A stretch of 64,000 bases of DNA from JANJUB01 sp040081075 (GCA_040081075.1 JBEBHJ010000002.1:52378-116377); one strand, 5' to 3'. Shown: positions 53,177 through 62,701, counted from the stretch's first letter. Numbers and translations are program-made. The notes: a model not told the origin generated them from the letters alone.

Positions 53177-55459
53177 CTACTGTTTTCTAAATCGCCAAAT
53201 CGTTAACGAGTAGGGAGGGAATTCGCCGATTGCGATCTTTCCGTTCATCTTCGCGAACGTCGGCTTTGGCGCTACTTTGTTTGGGTTTAGAAGGGTGTTT
53301 TCATCCAGCGGTGAACCAGATGTTAACTGTTGCCCTCGCACGAAATCATAAGCCCCGATGCCAATGTTAACCGCGACGGCTTTGTTCGATACGTTCACAA
53401 CCTTTGTGATGAGCTCGTTGCCAGACCTGCCCGTAGTTATTGTCAAAGGCTTGATGGGCTTTGGCTTTTCATCAAAGATCACCTTTCCATCAAGGAAGCA
53501 TCGGATTCTTGACTCTGAGTATTCGACCGAAACGTCATACCATTTTCCCGTTTCGATCTTGCCCGGCACGGCCTTTCCAACCGATCTCTTGCCCCCATCA
53601 ACGGACCACTCAATTGCATGTTGGGTGTTGCCCCAGCCGCCCACGTTGAACCAGAGGTAGTTGTCTTTGTCCTTTCTTCCGACCGTGATCAGAAACCCCT
53701 CCGCACCCGCGAGTCGCCTCGCTTTGAGCTTAACGGTGTAGCTCACCTCAGAAACGGGAGCAAAGAGTCGCGTGGGTGTTCCATTTCCGGTCTGTTTACC
53801 GACATCATTGGCAATCGTCCAGTTTCCGGACTCTTGAGTCATATCTTTTACGTCAACTTTCCGTATTGCCTTCCCGCTGTGAATCGCAACATCCTTGAAC
53901 TCGGCTTGGGTATTCCACGTGCCAACGCCTATCCCGCCTTTCGGAAAGTACGTCGCCATCGTGGGCAAACCTATTGCGGCTGTTTTAAGAACTTCATGAG
54001 GCAAGTTCTCGGCAAACATTTTCTGGACGTGATATGACGGGGTGCCGTAAGCTTTGCTCGAATCAAAGTAGATGAGGTCTGGGTTCCAAGATTTTAGGTT
54101 GAGATTGGCAAAAAGTGGAGCGTAGGAAGCCATGATCACGTGATCTGAATTGCGCTCCATGCCGGTCATGAATGCGGCTTCGGCAATGGCTCCAATCAAG
54201 TTGCCATTTCCACAACCTTGGGTTACGGCGTATTCACCAACATAAACCTTTGGCCCCTTGCGATCGTAGGTGTCATAACGATCAGCATTTTCGATGAAGA
54301 AGCTTGGCGTGCTGTAGTAATGCTCGTCAATAATGTCGAGCTTTGCCTTCTTAGGTGTCCCACCCCAGACATTGGCAATCAGGTGAACCTCGGGGTACTT
54401 CGCCTTAACGGCTTTGTAGATAAGGTCATAGCGTTCTTCGTAAGCCGCTCCTCCATTCTCGTTCCCAATCTCGAGATACTTGAGCTTGAAGGACCCGGGG
54501 TGGCCGTTTGCGGCCCGGATGGCTCCCCATTTGGAAGTTGTGGGGCCGTTTGCATACTCAATTGCATCAAGGGCATCTTGAACAAACTCATCCATCTGGT
54601 CCATGGGAACAACCTCCCGATGGGACATTCCACAATTCACTACAAACATGGGGGCGGCTTTGAGGTCCTCACAAAGTTGCAGGTATTCGTGATAGCCAAG
54701 GCCATTCGTGGATTGATAACCCCACAGATTATTCACATGAGCCCGGTCGAGGGGGTCCCCAATAGTTGTCTTCCAGCGGTAGGCCGTCTTCATCGTATCC
54801 CCTTCAACCCAGCAACCGCCGGGGAAGCGCATAAAGCGTGGTTTGAGATCGGCGAGGAGCTTCTTGAGGTCAGGGCGGAAGCGCTTTGGTTGAAGCTCTT
54901 TATCGTGAGGGGCAATGGAAATGAAATCGAAAAAGACCTTGCCCGTGCCGGTGAGCGTAAGTTCCATGGATGCGTTCGTTGCGGTCATCGGCGGTAGGGT
55001 GCCTTTCTTTGTCATCAGACTCTGGCTGTCGTCGAGCGTGCCCCACTCTCGGCCGCCAACCTCCTTGCCATTGGCGAAAAACTTCACGTCGGCATTGACG
55101 GTGCCCTCAAGTCCCGTTCTTGTGGTGAGGCAATATTTTTGGTTGGGGTCGAAATACATTCCCCAATAGCCCTTGTTTTTGAGGGTAATCGGAGCCCCAA
55201 GCGTGACTTCCAAAAAGTGCTTTCCGGCGCTCACTTCAACAACCTTGACCCTGTTGGGGTCGCTGATTTCCCAGTGAGCTAAGCCCTCCTCGAATGACCG
55301 ATTGCGAACCAGCTCTGGATAGAGCCCGCCGTCACCCGCACAACTGATCTCCTCAAAGAATATGCCGTAGAGGTCCGGTGAGACCCTGATCGACTTAGAC
55401 GAGTCAAATTGCACGAATGGAGGGGCGAGAACCAGCCCTGCTAGCAACGAAAGCACCAT
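53177..55459 (-). CDS. Secreted alpha-L-arabinofuranosidase, glycoside hydrolase family 51
   Basis: 760 aa. After a signal peptide (LSLLAGLVLAPP), the N-terminus matches GH51 (SPDLYGIFFEEISCAGDGGLYPELVRNRSFE). Catalytic acid/base Glu lies in YLEIGNENGG (about 330), the nucleophile Glu in YVGEYAV (about 410). Between the barrel and the terminal beta-domain is an inserted concanavalin-like segment (about 515-690: VGRKDKDNYLWFNVGG, KWYDVSVEYSE) likely to bind carbohydrate. It releases arabinose from arabinans or arabinoxylans. Confidence 0.94.
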   Translation of the reverse strand: MVLSLLAGLVLAPPFVQFDSSKSIRVSPDLYGIFFEEISCAGDGGLYPELVRNRSFEEGLAHWEISDPNRVKVVEVSAGKHFLEVTLGAPITLKNKGYWGMYFDPNQKYCLTTRTGLEGTVNADVKFFANGKEVGGREWGTLDDSQSLMTKKGTLPPMTATNASMELTLTGTGKVFFDFISIAPHDKELQPKRFRPDLKKLLADLKPRFMRFPGGCWVEGDTMKTAYRWKTTIGDPLDRAHVNNLWGYQSTNGLGYHEYLQLCEDLKAAPMFVVNCGMSHREVVPMDQMDEFVQDALDAIEYANGPTTSKWGAIRAANGHPGSFKLKYLEIGNENGGAAYEERYDLIYKAVKAKYPEVHLIANVWGGTPKKAKLDIIDEHYYSTPSFFIENADRYDTYDRKGPKVYVGEYAVTQGCGNGNLIGAIAEAAFMTGMERNSDHVIMASYAPLFANLNLKSWNPDLIYFDSSKAYGTPSYHVQKMFAENLPHEVLKTAAIGLPTMATYFPKGGIGVGTWNTQAEFKDVAIHSGKAIRKVDVKDMTQESGNWTIANDVGKQTGNGTPTRLFAPVSEVSYTVKLKARRLAGAEGFLITVGRKDKDNYLWFNVGGWGNTQHAIEWSVDGGKRSVGKAVPGKIETGKWYDVSVEYSESRIRCFLDGKVIFDEKPKPIKPLTITTGRSGNELITKVVNVSNKAVAVNIGIGAYDFVRGQQLTSGSPLDENTLLNPNKVAPKPTFAKMNGKIAIGEFPPYSLTIWRFRKQ

Positions 55460-55515
55460 GGGCTGATGTTACTGCAAAATCGACGCCGACTCGGTGTTGG
55501 GGGCTCCTGCGATGA

Positions 55516-56223
55516 TCAACACCGACACGATTTTCGCTTTTTACCGACCCGGCCCTTGTCGGCGACTTTTTGGATGTAATCCGGCGAAAATGGGACCTTG
55601 CAGTCGGTTTTGCCCATGTCTACGGTCACCGTGCCGATTTGTTCTCCGGCGCTGAGGGCCGCGTTGGTCAACTCGCTTACGTAGGACCCGAGGGCGATTA
55701 CGAAGCCATTCATTTTGTAACGCACGCGGTCTGGCTGCTCGTGGATGGTTGTTGCAACCCGCTCAAGCAATGCCTGCAAACCCGGTATGTCCAAATCGGC
55801 ATCTTGTCTTACCGCGACGAGGCTCGACAATGTCCCCCAACCAACAATCTGGGCTTTCTCGTCGGCAGAATCGATCCACTCCATCGCCAACTCCCAACCG
55901 TGGGGGCTCTCAGCCGCGACCCAGGCAACTGCGAATTCGGCGTCCATATGGCCGGAGGCTTTTTTCAGCCAGCCGCGCAAGTCGTCCTTGGTCATTTTGG
56001 ATTCGTCGGCAATGAGGCCAGCCAGGTAGATCGCGTCGTAAACGCCGGTATCAAAGAGATCGAGGGCGAGTTTGTAGTCCTTCTTGATCGCCTTTTCGTA
56101 TTTCTTAAGCTCCTCAATCTTCACGCCGAACAATGGACTGGTTATGCCGTGATTACGCAAAACGCGGCGGTAGCCTTCGGTTCCGAGGGGCTCGATTTCT
56201 GAGAGAATTTGTTGCGCGGTCAT
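55516..56223 (-). CDS. DNA alkylation repair protein, AlkD-like HEAT-repeat
   Basis: About 235 aa from ATG 56223 (MTAQQILSEIEPLG), all alpha-helical. The IEELKKYEKAIKKDYKLALDLFDTGVYDAIYLAGLIAD stretch, with DaiyLAglI in place of the hydrolase-like YEARLLA motif, matches the AlkD/AlkC HEAT-repeat family. Some relatives are DNA glycosylases for alkylpurines, others only structural, so activity is uncertain. The end is very basic (KKRKSCRC). Confidence 0.8.
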   Translation of the reverse strand: MTAQQILSEIEPLGTEGYRRVLRNHGITSPLFGVKIEELKKYEKAIKKDYKLALDLFDTGVYDAIYLAGLIADESKMTKDDLRGWLKKASGHMDAEFAVAWVAAESPHGWELAMEWIDSADEKAQIVGWGTLSSLVAVRQDADLDIPGLQALLERVATTIHEQPDRVRYKMNGFVIALGSYVSELTNAALSAGEQIGTVTVDMGKTDCKVPFSPDYIQKVADKGRVGKKRKSCRC

Positions 56224-56266
56224 AGGTGGAGTCTCCAACCATATTATTCCCCACCGGATTCAGACG

Positions 56267-57025
56267 CTACCGAGGGATGGGCTCTTGTTGCGCAATGCCC
56301 TCTTCCTCAACTTTTGCCTGCGGTTTGTGGGGTTTCGGGGGGCGATAGGTGCCGCCGACGACGTCTAGCAGGCTCAATATGCCTGCGTAGTTTGATCGGT
56401 TGCCCCTTGGCATATGATGTTCACGATGCAGACATGGGCTGGCGATGATTCGTGAAAACCACCCCCAATCCCATCGCACATTAGCGTGAAGCAACACTGT
56501 GTAGAACCGCTCGAGCACGACGAACAGGGCGATAGGCGTGAGGTCTATGCCGAGGGCAAGGGCGGGTAAGTTCGCGCCAACAATGGTCAGGAAGAAATCC
56601 ACGGGGTGCGCCCTGGATGCCGCACTCCACGACATATCCAAGACAGTGTGATGTACCTTGTGAAATTGCCACAAGAAGTCCGATTTATGAGAGAGGCGGT
56701 GGGCAAAGTAGACCCAAATTTCGGCCAAGATGAACGCAGAAACAGCCTGAAGCCAGAACGGAGTGGAGTTAACAAACTGAATCCACGGTCCCGGCAAGAC
56801 ACCTCTCACCAAGAACGCGAGTTGATAGACGATGCCAGCCCCAATCCATAGCCCATAAGATTGGTAAAACCATAGGTAAGCGAGGTCCTTAAAAGTTGGC
56901 CGAACGTTATGATCGGACTCGAATAGTTCCTCGATCGGCCAAAACAGCAAGGCGCTGACGACCACAAAGAAAATCCCGCTCGCGAACACTTCTGCCGCGA
57001 GCCGCAAAATGTCTGGGGATGGCAT
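56267..57025 (-). CDS. Sterol desaturase / fatty acid hydroxylase family membrane protein
   Basis: 252 aa with four to five hydrophobic segments. The eight-histidine di-iron motifs are complete: HRLSHK (about 111), HKVHH (about 120) and HREHH (about 200). It would hydroxylate or desaturate a lipid in the membrane using O2. The proline-rich C-terminal tail is charged. Transcribed with the small membrane peptide gene just upstream. Confidence 0.92.
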   Translation of the reverse strand: MPSPDILRLAAEVFASGIFFVVVSALLFWPIEELFESDHNVRPTFKDLAYLWFYQSYGLWIGAGIVYQLAFLVRGVLPGPWIQFVNSTPFWLQAVSAFILAEIWVYFAHRLSHKSDFLWQFHKVHHTVLDMSWSAASRAHPVDFFLTIVGANLPALALGIDLTPIALFVVLERFYTVLLHANVRWDWGWFSRIIASPCLHREHHMPRGNRSNYAGILSLLDVVGGTYRPPKPHKPQAKVEEEGIAQQEPIPR

Positions 57026-57033
57026 CTGAGGGA

Positions 57034-57147
57034 TTAGTAACTTGCTACCACTCCACCTGAGGTTGCAAAAGGGTACGCGACGGCAAGCACAACGACTCCA
57101 AGCAGGAGGGCGGCTATCAGAACAACGATTCGAGTTTTTCTTGTCAT
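57034..57147 (-). CDS. Putative 37-aa single-span membrane peptide
   Basis: ATG 57147 to TAA 57034. The peptide is MTRKTRIVVLIAALLLGVVV followed by LAVAYPFATSG: a basic N-terminus, one strongly hydrophobic helix and a short tail. An AAGGAG sequence lies about 12 bases upstream of the ATG. It ends 8 bp before the hydroxylase gene on the same strand. Support is sequence only, and no family is known to me. Confidence 0.45.
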   Translation of the reverse strand: MTRKTRIVVLIAALLLGVVVLAVAYPFATSGGVVASY

Positions 57148-57243
57148 TTTCTCTCTGGCTCCTTAGACCATTGCCAGGGTTAACATTTCAAGCCGCATCG
57201 AGAGTTCCCGCAAATTTTGCTGATGTTGAGCGACGAAATTACC

Positions 57244-58194
57244 TTAGAACTTTCTAAGCAGAATCCCGTAGGTGGTAGCGAGGTCGTATTGTTGTCCGTG
57301 AACCGTGCCGGTGCCATTCGCGATCGTCAGCTTTCGTTTGCGAACGTCTTCAATCCACACGGGGTTTGAAGCTTCGGCCCGCCGGTTGGCCACGATGCGC
57401 ATACGGGCCACTTCCCGCTCAGCCTCAGGCATCGCCGGAAGGGCGGCGAAATCCGCCATGATGAGGTCCTTGGTGGCGGGTTTGATCGAGCCGTTTTGGG
57501 TTCGAATGTCGAACATGAGGGCAACGGCGCGCTGGCTCCACAGGCCATAGTCCTTGCACCAATCCAGCGCCTTTCGGAAGTTGGCATCGGCATGATCGGT
57601 TTGGATTGCCTGATATTCGTTCGTGCGACCTAGCGTTTTGAACTGGCTACGCCAGGGCTCATTGACCACGAACTTGTTGCTTTGGATCGTTTTCGACCAC
57701 GCAACTCCTTCGGACTTTGGAAGTTTAACCGACTGTATCAGTTCGGCATAGTTCGCCGAAAACGCACCTTTCAGGATGCTTCGGTGCTTGTTGTCCATTT
57801 CTTGGATGAGCGGCTGGAGGGAGCCTTGACCGAGGTTCCACTGGAGGACCCCGAAACTAATGCCCATTCCGTCAAAATTGCCGCTTAATCCGGCGAAACA
57901 ATCGGGTGGGGGCAGTGAGGTTTCGAAGGAGCCGGTGAGTGCGAGACAGCGCACGGGTAGTGGGCGATCGGGCAGGGGTTGCTTGGCGACCGGGATTTCG
58001 AAGAGAAGCTTCCAGGTAGTAGGCCCAACTTCACCATCCGACTTGATCCCTTTTGCCGTTTGAAACTTCTTTACAGCGGCTTCGGTTCCCTGACCAAAAC
58101 CGCCGTCTATGGCGCCAAGATAGAATCCGAGGACTCGAAGCCTTTCCTGAATCTTCTTGACTTCGGGCCCGGTTGATCCCCTTTTATAATTCAT
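57244..58194 (-). CDS. Peptidoglycan-binding domain protein with lysozyme-like C-terminus
   Basis: 316 aa, no signal peptide. Residues 1-68 are a PG_binding_1 domain (GSTGPEVKKIQERLRVLGFY, FGQGTEAAVKKFQ, DGEVGPTTW). The C-terminal 230 residues include FAGLSGNFDGMGISFGVLQWNLGQGSL and ALMFDIRTQNG, suggesting a peptidoglycan-hydrolase-like (lysozyme-fold) domain, possibly of phage origin, but I cannot place it in a named family. Confidence 0.75.
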   Translation of the reverse strand: MNYKRGSTGPEVKKIQERLRVLGFYLGAIDGGFGQGTEAAVKKFQTAKGIKSDGEVGPTTWKLLFEIPVAKQPLPDRPLPVRCLALTGSFETSLPPPDCFAGLSGNFDGMGISFGVLQWNLGQGSLQPLIQEMDNKHRSILKGAFSANYAELIQSVKLPKSEGVAWSKTIQSNKFVVNEPWRSQFKTLGRTNEYQAIQTDHADANFRKALDWCKDYGLWSQRAVALMFDIRTQNGSIKPATKDLIMADFAALPAMPEAEREVARMRIVANRRAEASNPVWIEDVRKRKLTIANGTGTVHGQQYDLATTYGILLRKF

Positions 58195-58255
58195 GTTCGA
58201 TTATGTCTGACAAATCGAACCCTCATTGTGGCGGAGAGCGTCTTTAATTATTCAG

Positions 58256-60226
58256 ATGAAAATCCCCTTTCTTGCGTCTGCACTCGCGCTTGCCTGTTTT
58301 GTGAGTGCCCAGGGCGGAAACGTAATCCAACCATTCAAAACGGAGATTGCGCCGAAACCCTCAATTATTAATACGAACTCATTTAATCCTCGAATCAAGC
58401 CGGTTACTGGCCAAGGTCGGAAAGATGTTCGCAACGAATTTGATCTGCCGAAGCCAGCAAACGTGGGCACCAACACGTTGCCAGTAGGTGGATTGTTGGA
58501 TTTGCTTACGCCGGTAAGTCAACAAAAGCACTTCCCTGGCATCGATGCCACGGGCTGGGTTCCGCCCGATCCCGACATTGCAGTTGGCCCGACCCACATT
58601 GTAAACGTTGTTAACGTCGCGGTTGCGTTTTTCAAGAAAGATGGCACGAAGGTATTTGAGCAAGATCTCGGTCGCACTGGGTTTTTCCAGGGCGTCGCCA
58701 CGAACGATTTCGTGTTTGACCCCAAGTGTTTCTTTGATCCCGTATCTCAACGGTTCTTTATTGTTGGGCTCGAACTTGGTCAAAGCACAACAGAGAGCTT
58801 TATTGATATCGCCGTTTCTGATGATAGCAATCCGGAAGGTAACTGGTTCCGCTATCACATTGATGTGAAGCAAACAGTCGGTTCCGAGAGCTTTTGGCTT
58901 GACTATCCTGGCTTTGGATTCTGCAAAGATGCGATTATGCTCACGGGGAACATGTTTGGGTTCACGAGTGGATTCAATGGAATCCAGTTCATCGTGATGC
59001 AAAAGGCTCCCATGCTGACTGGTGGACAGCCGGTCATTTCGAAGTTTAGCCAGGGCGGCGGTTCGGTTCAGATTGCCCGAACCAATAATGACCCCACGGC
59101 AAATGTTTTGTACGGCGTCAATCATGCGAGCACCAGCGCGCTGAACATTTTCGCGATAAAAGATGTTGCGACTACTCCCGTATTGGTTTCGACAACGGTC
59201 GCGATACCGACCTTCACGTCGGTCCAACGCGACGCCATTAGCGTCGGTGGGAACGAGTTGAGCGTTCTTGACGGACGCATGATGAATGTTTACTACCGAG
59301 GCGGCAACCTTCTATGTGCCCACTCAGCCGCACGTTCTGGTTCGGACGATACGCCGGTTTCGCGGTGGTATGACATGAAGCTAAACGGATGGCCATTGAG
59401 CAGCAGCAGCCCAAGCCTGACCCAAAGCGGTCAAGTTGGCACGGGAACTGCTGATCATTGGATGCCAGCGATCTGTTCAAATAACCAAGGAGAAATCGCG
59501 GTTGTTATGAGCCGTTGCAGTCCTTCGATCGTGGCCGACTTTGTCATTGCGGCCAGACGTCCTACCGATCCGCTGGGCACGATGCGCGCACCGGTTAAGC
59601 TAACTGGAAGCGTCGGTACGTCATATGGTGGCGCAAGCAACCGATGGGGAGATTATTTCGGAATCCAACCCGATCCCACCGATGATCGAACGTTCTGGGG
59701 CGTAGGCATGGTAGCCAACGCTTCGGCTGGCTGGGTTACCGTAATTGAGCAGTTCAGGCTCTCAACTCCATTTGAGGTCGGCCCAGGTACTGTGTCCATG
59801 TTTGAAGGTTTGTCCTCAAGTGGCACGGTAACCAACATCAAGACAAGCGATAACAAAACGTTCAACGTGACCAGCAAGTTCGTTCAGCGAACGGGACAAG
59901 TCGCTTCAGCCCAGACTGAGTTCACTCTGCCGGGTTCAACGTTTGAGCTAGCCGCAACCTTCGAGGCCAAGGCCGTTGCAAATGTCACCGGCAGCCTATT
60001 CCTGTGGAATAACGCAACGAGCAAGTGGGTCTACTTCGGATCCACTCCGCTTGGAATCGCGGATACGGTGAAGACGATCAATATCGGAAGCACCTTCAGC
60101 CAGTACGTGAGCAGCACGCGCAAAGTGAAGGCGTTGATTCGAGCGATTCTGCCCGAGAGAATCGGTTCTTCGACCCCGACCTTCATTTTGAAGATCGATC
60201 AGGTTAAGCTTACAGGCTCGAACTGA
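58256..60226 (+). CDS. Secreted propeller-like protein with C-terminal beta-sandwich
   Basis: 656 aa from ATG 58256, which opens with a signal peptide (MKIPFLASALALACFVSAQ); an upstream TTG at 58226 would precede it. The body (about 100-480) has propeller-like sequence (DPDIAVGPTHIVNVVNVAVAF, DPKCFFDPVSQRFFIVG). The last 150 residues resemble the end of the protein at 4735-6930 (aromatic WNN..SKWVYF strand, VSSTRKVKALI, LKIDQV). Probably surface or extracellular; function unknown. Followed by a strong terminator. Confidence 0.75.
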   Translation: MKIPFLASALALACFVSAQGGNVIQPFKTEIAPKPSIINTNSFNPRIKPVTGQGRKDVRNEFDLPKPANVGTNTLPVGGLLDLLTPVSQQKHFPGIDATGWVPPDPDIAVGPTHIVNVVNVAVAFFKKDGTKVFEQDLGRTGFFQGVATNDFVFDPKCFFDPVSQRFFIVGLELGQSTTESFIDIAVSDDSNPEGNWFRYHIDVKQTVGSESFWLDYPGFGFCKDAIMLTGNMFGFTSGFNGIQFIVMQKAPMLTGGQPVISKFSQGGGSVQIARTNNDPTANVLYGVNHASTSALNIFAIKDVATTPVLVSTTVAIPTFTSVQRDAISVGGNELSVLDGRMMNVYYRGGNLLCAHSAARSGSDDTPVSRWYDMKLNGWPLSSSSPSLTQSGQVGTGTADHWMPAICSNNQGEIAVVMSRCSPSIVADFVIAARRPTDPLGTMRAPVKLTGSVGTSYGGASNRWGDYFGIQPDPTDDRTFWGVGMVANASAGWVTVIEQFRLSTPFEVGPGTVSMFEGLSSSGTVTNIKTSDNKTFNVTSKFVQRTGQVASAQTEFTLPGSTFELAATFEAKAVANVTGSLFLWNNATSKWVYFGSTPLGIADTVKTINIGSTFSQYVSSTRKVKALIRAILPERIGSSTPTFILKIDQVKLTGSN

Positions 60227-60240
60227 TCTAAAAACATAAA

Positions 60241-60270
60241 GAGAGCAGGCGTTGCCTGCTCTCTTTTTTT
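60241..60270. terminator. Strong bidirectional Rho-independent terminator
   Basis: Perfect 10-bp stem GAGAGCAGGC / GCCTGCTCTC with GTT loop, followed by seven T on the plus strand and preceded by an A-rich run for the minus strand. Ends the secreted-protein gene and the trp unit (trpF stop at 60276). Confidence 0.93.
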
Positions 60271-60275
60271 GTGCA

Positions 60276-60875
60276 CTAGCCCCGCGCAGCTTGGATGAAA
60301 TCGCGCATTTTAAGCCAGTCTTTAACGCCTGAGGACGATTCAACGCCGCTACTCACATCAACAGCGTAGGGTTTCACAACCCGAATCGCTTCGGCGACGT
60401 TGTTAGGATTGAGGCCGCCGGCAAGGATCACGGGCCGATAGTACATGCTCGCAAGTTCAGCGGCAAGGCCCCAGTCCAGCGATTCGCCGGTCCCGCCATA
60501 ACCTGCAGTTGAGAATGTGTCTAAAAGGACTCCAGCTAAACTCTCATCGGGAGAAACGGTGGTAAGGAGGTCTTCCAATGTCGTTTCAGAGCTGACACGG
60601 AGAACTTGGAACGTCCGTTCAGGCTCTAGTTCGAAGCCCTCCGCGGCTTGGATAAGGTCAAAATCGGGGGGAGGTGGCGCGGAAATCGAGTGGTAAACCG
60701 CGATGGTCTTGCCGAATGGCCCGATGAACTGGCGAATATTCAGGATATCGGGGTTGGTTTCGATGCATCGGCGGCTGGTCGGCTCAAAAATGAAGCCAAG
60801 GGCATCGGCCCCGTATTCTATGGCTTTTTCCACGTCCTCAACTTGGGTGAGACCACAGATTTTCACTCTTACCAA
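60276..60875 (-). CDS. trpF: Phosphoribosylanthranilate isomerase
   Basis: About 199 aa. Third/fourth step of tryptophan synthesis: Amadori rearrangement of phosphoribosylanthranilate. Family marks: VKICGLTQVEDVEKA (catalytic Cys), ALGFIFEPTSRR, LLDTF near the middle, LAGGLNPNNV and VDVSSGVESS. The start is not an ATG: TTG 60875 has GAGGTG five bases upstream and overlaps trpC's end; GTG 60866, three bases after the trpC stop, is the alternative. Confidence 0.94.
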   Translation of the reverse strand: MVRVKICGLTQVEDVEKAIEYGADALGFIFEPTSRRCIETNPDILNIRQFIGPFGKTIAVYHSISAPPPPDFDLIQAAEGFELEPERTFQVLRVSSETTLEDLLTTVSPDESLAGVLLDTFSTAGYGGTGESLDWGLAAELASMYYRPVILAGGLNPNNVAEAIRVVKPYAVDVSSGVESSSGVKDWLKMRDFIQAARG

Positions 60876-61648
60876 TTCATCACCTCGCGCACTTTGGCTC
60901 CGATATCTGGTGAGGCACAAAATGTTGTGCCGATTAGCACGGCTCTGGCGCCCGCGGATCGGACTCTTGCAATTTCATCGTAAGTTGAAAGGGCGCTTTC
61001 GCTTACTACCAGCGTAGTTTCGGGAAACAATGGCGCCAATCGCTCGGTTACGGTTAGGTCGGTGGTAAAAGTGGATAGATCGCGGTTGTTGATCCCAACG
61101 AGACCGGCCCCAAGTTCTAGCGCAACCTCACACTCTTGTTCGTTGTGAACTTCAAGCAAAACGTCGAGCCCCATTACGCGAGATTCATGATAGAGGTCAA
61201 AGAGCTCCAGCTTCTCGATGCCGGCGACGATGAGGAGGACAGCGTCGGCTCCCCACGCGCAAGCTTCGAGCAGTTGGTAAGAATCAAAGATGAAGTCTTT
61301 GCGCAAAAGAGGCAAGTTCGTTGCGGCTCGAACCTTCTGAAGGTTTGATGGACTCCCCCGAAAATACTTTTCGTCTGTGAGAACACTGAGGCAATCAGCG
61401 CTCGCACCTTCGTAAGCTTGAGCGACTTGGACGGGGTCAAAATCAGCGCGTATGGTGCCTTGAGATGGGCTTGCCTTCTTGACTTCGGCAATTAGGGCCG
61501 TTTCGTGCTTAGAACTGGCCAGAGCCTGGCGAAATCCGCGCGGGGCAATCCCTGCCGCCTGATTTTGTAACTCCTCCCGTGGACAACTCAGTTTCGATTT
61601 TTCGACTTCGGCGCGCTTGTGCGCAAAGATTTCCTTCAGCTTGCTCAT
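60869..61648 (-). CDS. trpC: Indole-3-glycerol-phosphate synthase
   Basis: 259 aa TIM-barrel enzyme that closes the indole ring from CdRP. AEVKKASPSQGTI holds the catalytic Lys region, then LSVLTDEKYFRGS, LLRKDFIFDSYQL, VLLEVHNEQECE, GINNRDLSTF and VVSESALST, all family motifs in order. Four-base ATGA overlap with trpD upstream. Confidence 0.96.
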   Translation of the reverse strand: MSKLKEIFAHKRAEVEKSKLSCPREELQNQAAGIAPRGFRQALASSKHETALIAEVKKASPSQGTIRADFDPVQVAQAYEGASADCLSVLTDEKYFRGSPSNLQKVRAATNLPLLRKDFIFDSYQLLEACAWGADAVLLIVAGIEKLELFDLYHESRVMGLDVLLEVHNEQECEVALELGAGLVGINNRDLSTFTTDLTVTERLAPLFPETTLVVSESALSTYDEIARVRSAGARAVLIGTTFCASPDIGAKVREVMNW

Positions 61649-62634
61649 GTTTGGCTGGCCTCTTTGAATTCTTCGAGTTTTCTGAGAGCTCGCTGATCGG
61701 CCACGGCGGCGCGCGCAAGGAGTATCCCTTCTTGGATTGAGTCAGCGAGTTCAGCCAACCACAAAACGGCTCCGGCCGACGGCAGCACAGCAAAGCACCT
61801 CGGAGAGTTGGGATCAGAGATCGCTTCCACCAGAATCTGCGCGTTTGCCGCAATGGATTCGCCAGGGTCCAAAATTGCATCTTTGTAGAACGGTCCAAGG
61901 CTCAGTTCATGCAAACCCGACTCATCGCCATAAACCGCGAAGGACTCGCTCACGGGGGAGATTTCGTCCAAGCCATCCGCCCCGTAAACGCAGAGCACAC
62001 GTTTGCAGCCAAGTTCCCGAGCAGCTTCTGCCATCGGCCTCACCAGATCGCGAGAATAGACGCCAATAAGTTGAGCCGTCGCGCTGGCGGGGTTGGCAAG
62101 TGGCCCCAGTTGATTGAAAACGGTTCGCGTTCCGAGTTCGCGGCGGACTTTGCCAACGTGCTTCATGGCCGGATGGTGATGAGGGGCGAACATGAACACG
62201 AAGCCAATGGAGCTAAGGATTTCAGCTTGGCGGTCGAGCGAGATCTCGAGATTGATGCCCAGCAATTCGAGAACGTCCGCACTTCCACATGAGCTTGTCA
62301 CGGCTCGGTTTCCATGCTTTGCCACGTTGGCACCTGCCCCCGCGGCAATAAGCGAGGCCGACGTTGATAGGTTGAAACTCGGAGTTCCTCCGCCCGTTCC
62401 ACAAGAATCGACGACGCAATTCCGCTCATGCGAAACGCGGTGAGCGCAACTATTGAGGGCGCGTGCGAATCCGGCAAGCTCTCGAGCAGAAGCTCCCTTC
62501 TGTTTTAGAGCGATGAGGATTGCCGCGATTTGCGCCTCGGTAGCCTCTCCCGAAACCATATAGGCCATCAACTCTTGCGGAGCGCTGATTTCATCCCCCA
62601 ACAACAGTGACTCAATAATGGGCCCAACGTTCAT
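61645..62634 (-). CDS. trpD: Anthranilate phosphoribosyltransferase
   Basis: 329 aa. Transfers phosphoribose from PRPP to anthranilate. Phosphate-binding CGTGGG with PSFNLSTSASLIAAGAG near residue 75-95, KHGNRAVTSSCGSADVLE, and FAPHHHPAMKHV near 155 are the expected motifs. First gene of a trpDCF unit; trpE, trpG, trpB and trpA are not in the window. No leader peptide or attenuator is apparent in the 67-bp gap with nuoA. Confidence 0.96.
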   Translation of the reverse strand: MNVGPIIESLLLGDEISAPQELMAYMVSGEATEAQIAAILIALKQKGASARELAGFARALNSCAHRVSHERNCVVDSCGTGGGTPSFNLSTSASLIAAGAGANVAKHGNRAVTSSCGSADVLELLGINLEISLDRQAEILSSIGFVFMFAPHHHPAMKHVGKVRRELGTRTVFNQLGPLANPASATAQLIGVYSRDLVRPMAEAARELGCKRVLCVYGADGLDEISPVSESFAVYGDESGLHELSLGPFYKDAILDPGESIAANAQILVEAISDPNSPRCFAVLPSAGAVLWLAELADSIQEGILLARAAVADQRALRKLEEFKEASQT

Positions 62635-62701
62635 GATCTAGCCCTGAAATATAGCCGTTTCGTGGAGGAGCGCGCCGACTAGGTATCCTTCAGGAGCGCA
62701 A

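Noticed and set aside
62635..62701. Trp attenuator or T-box upstream of trpD
   Set aside because: The 67-bp gap has no leader peptide, tandem Trp codons or hairpin pair.
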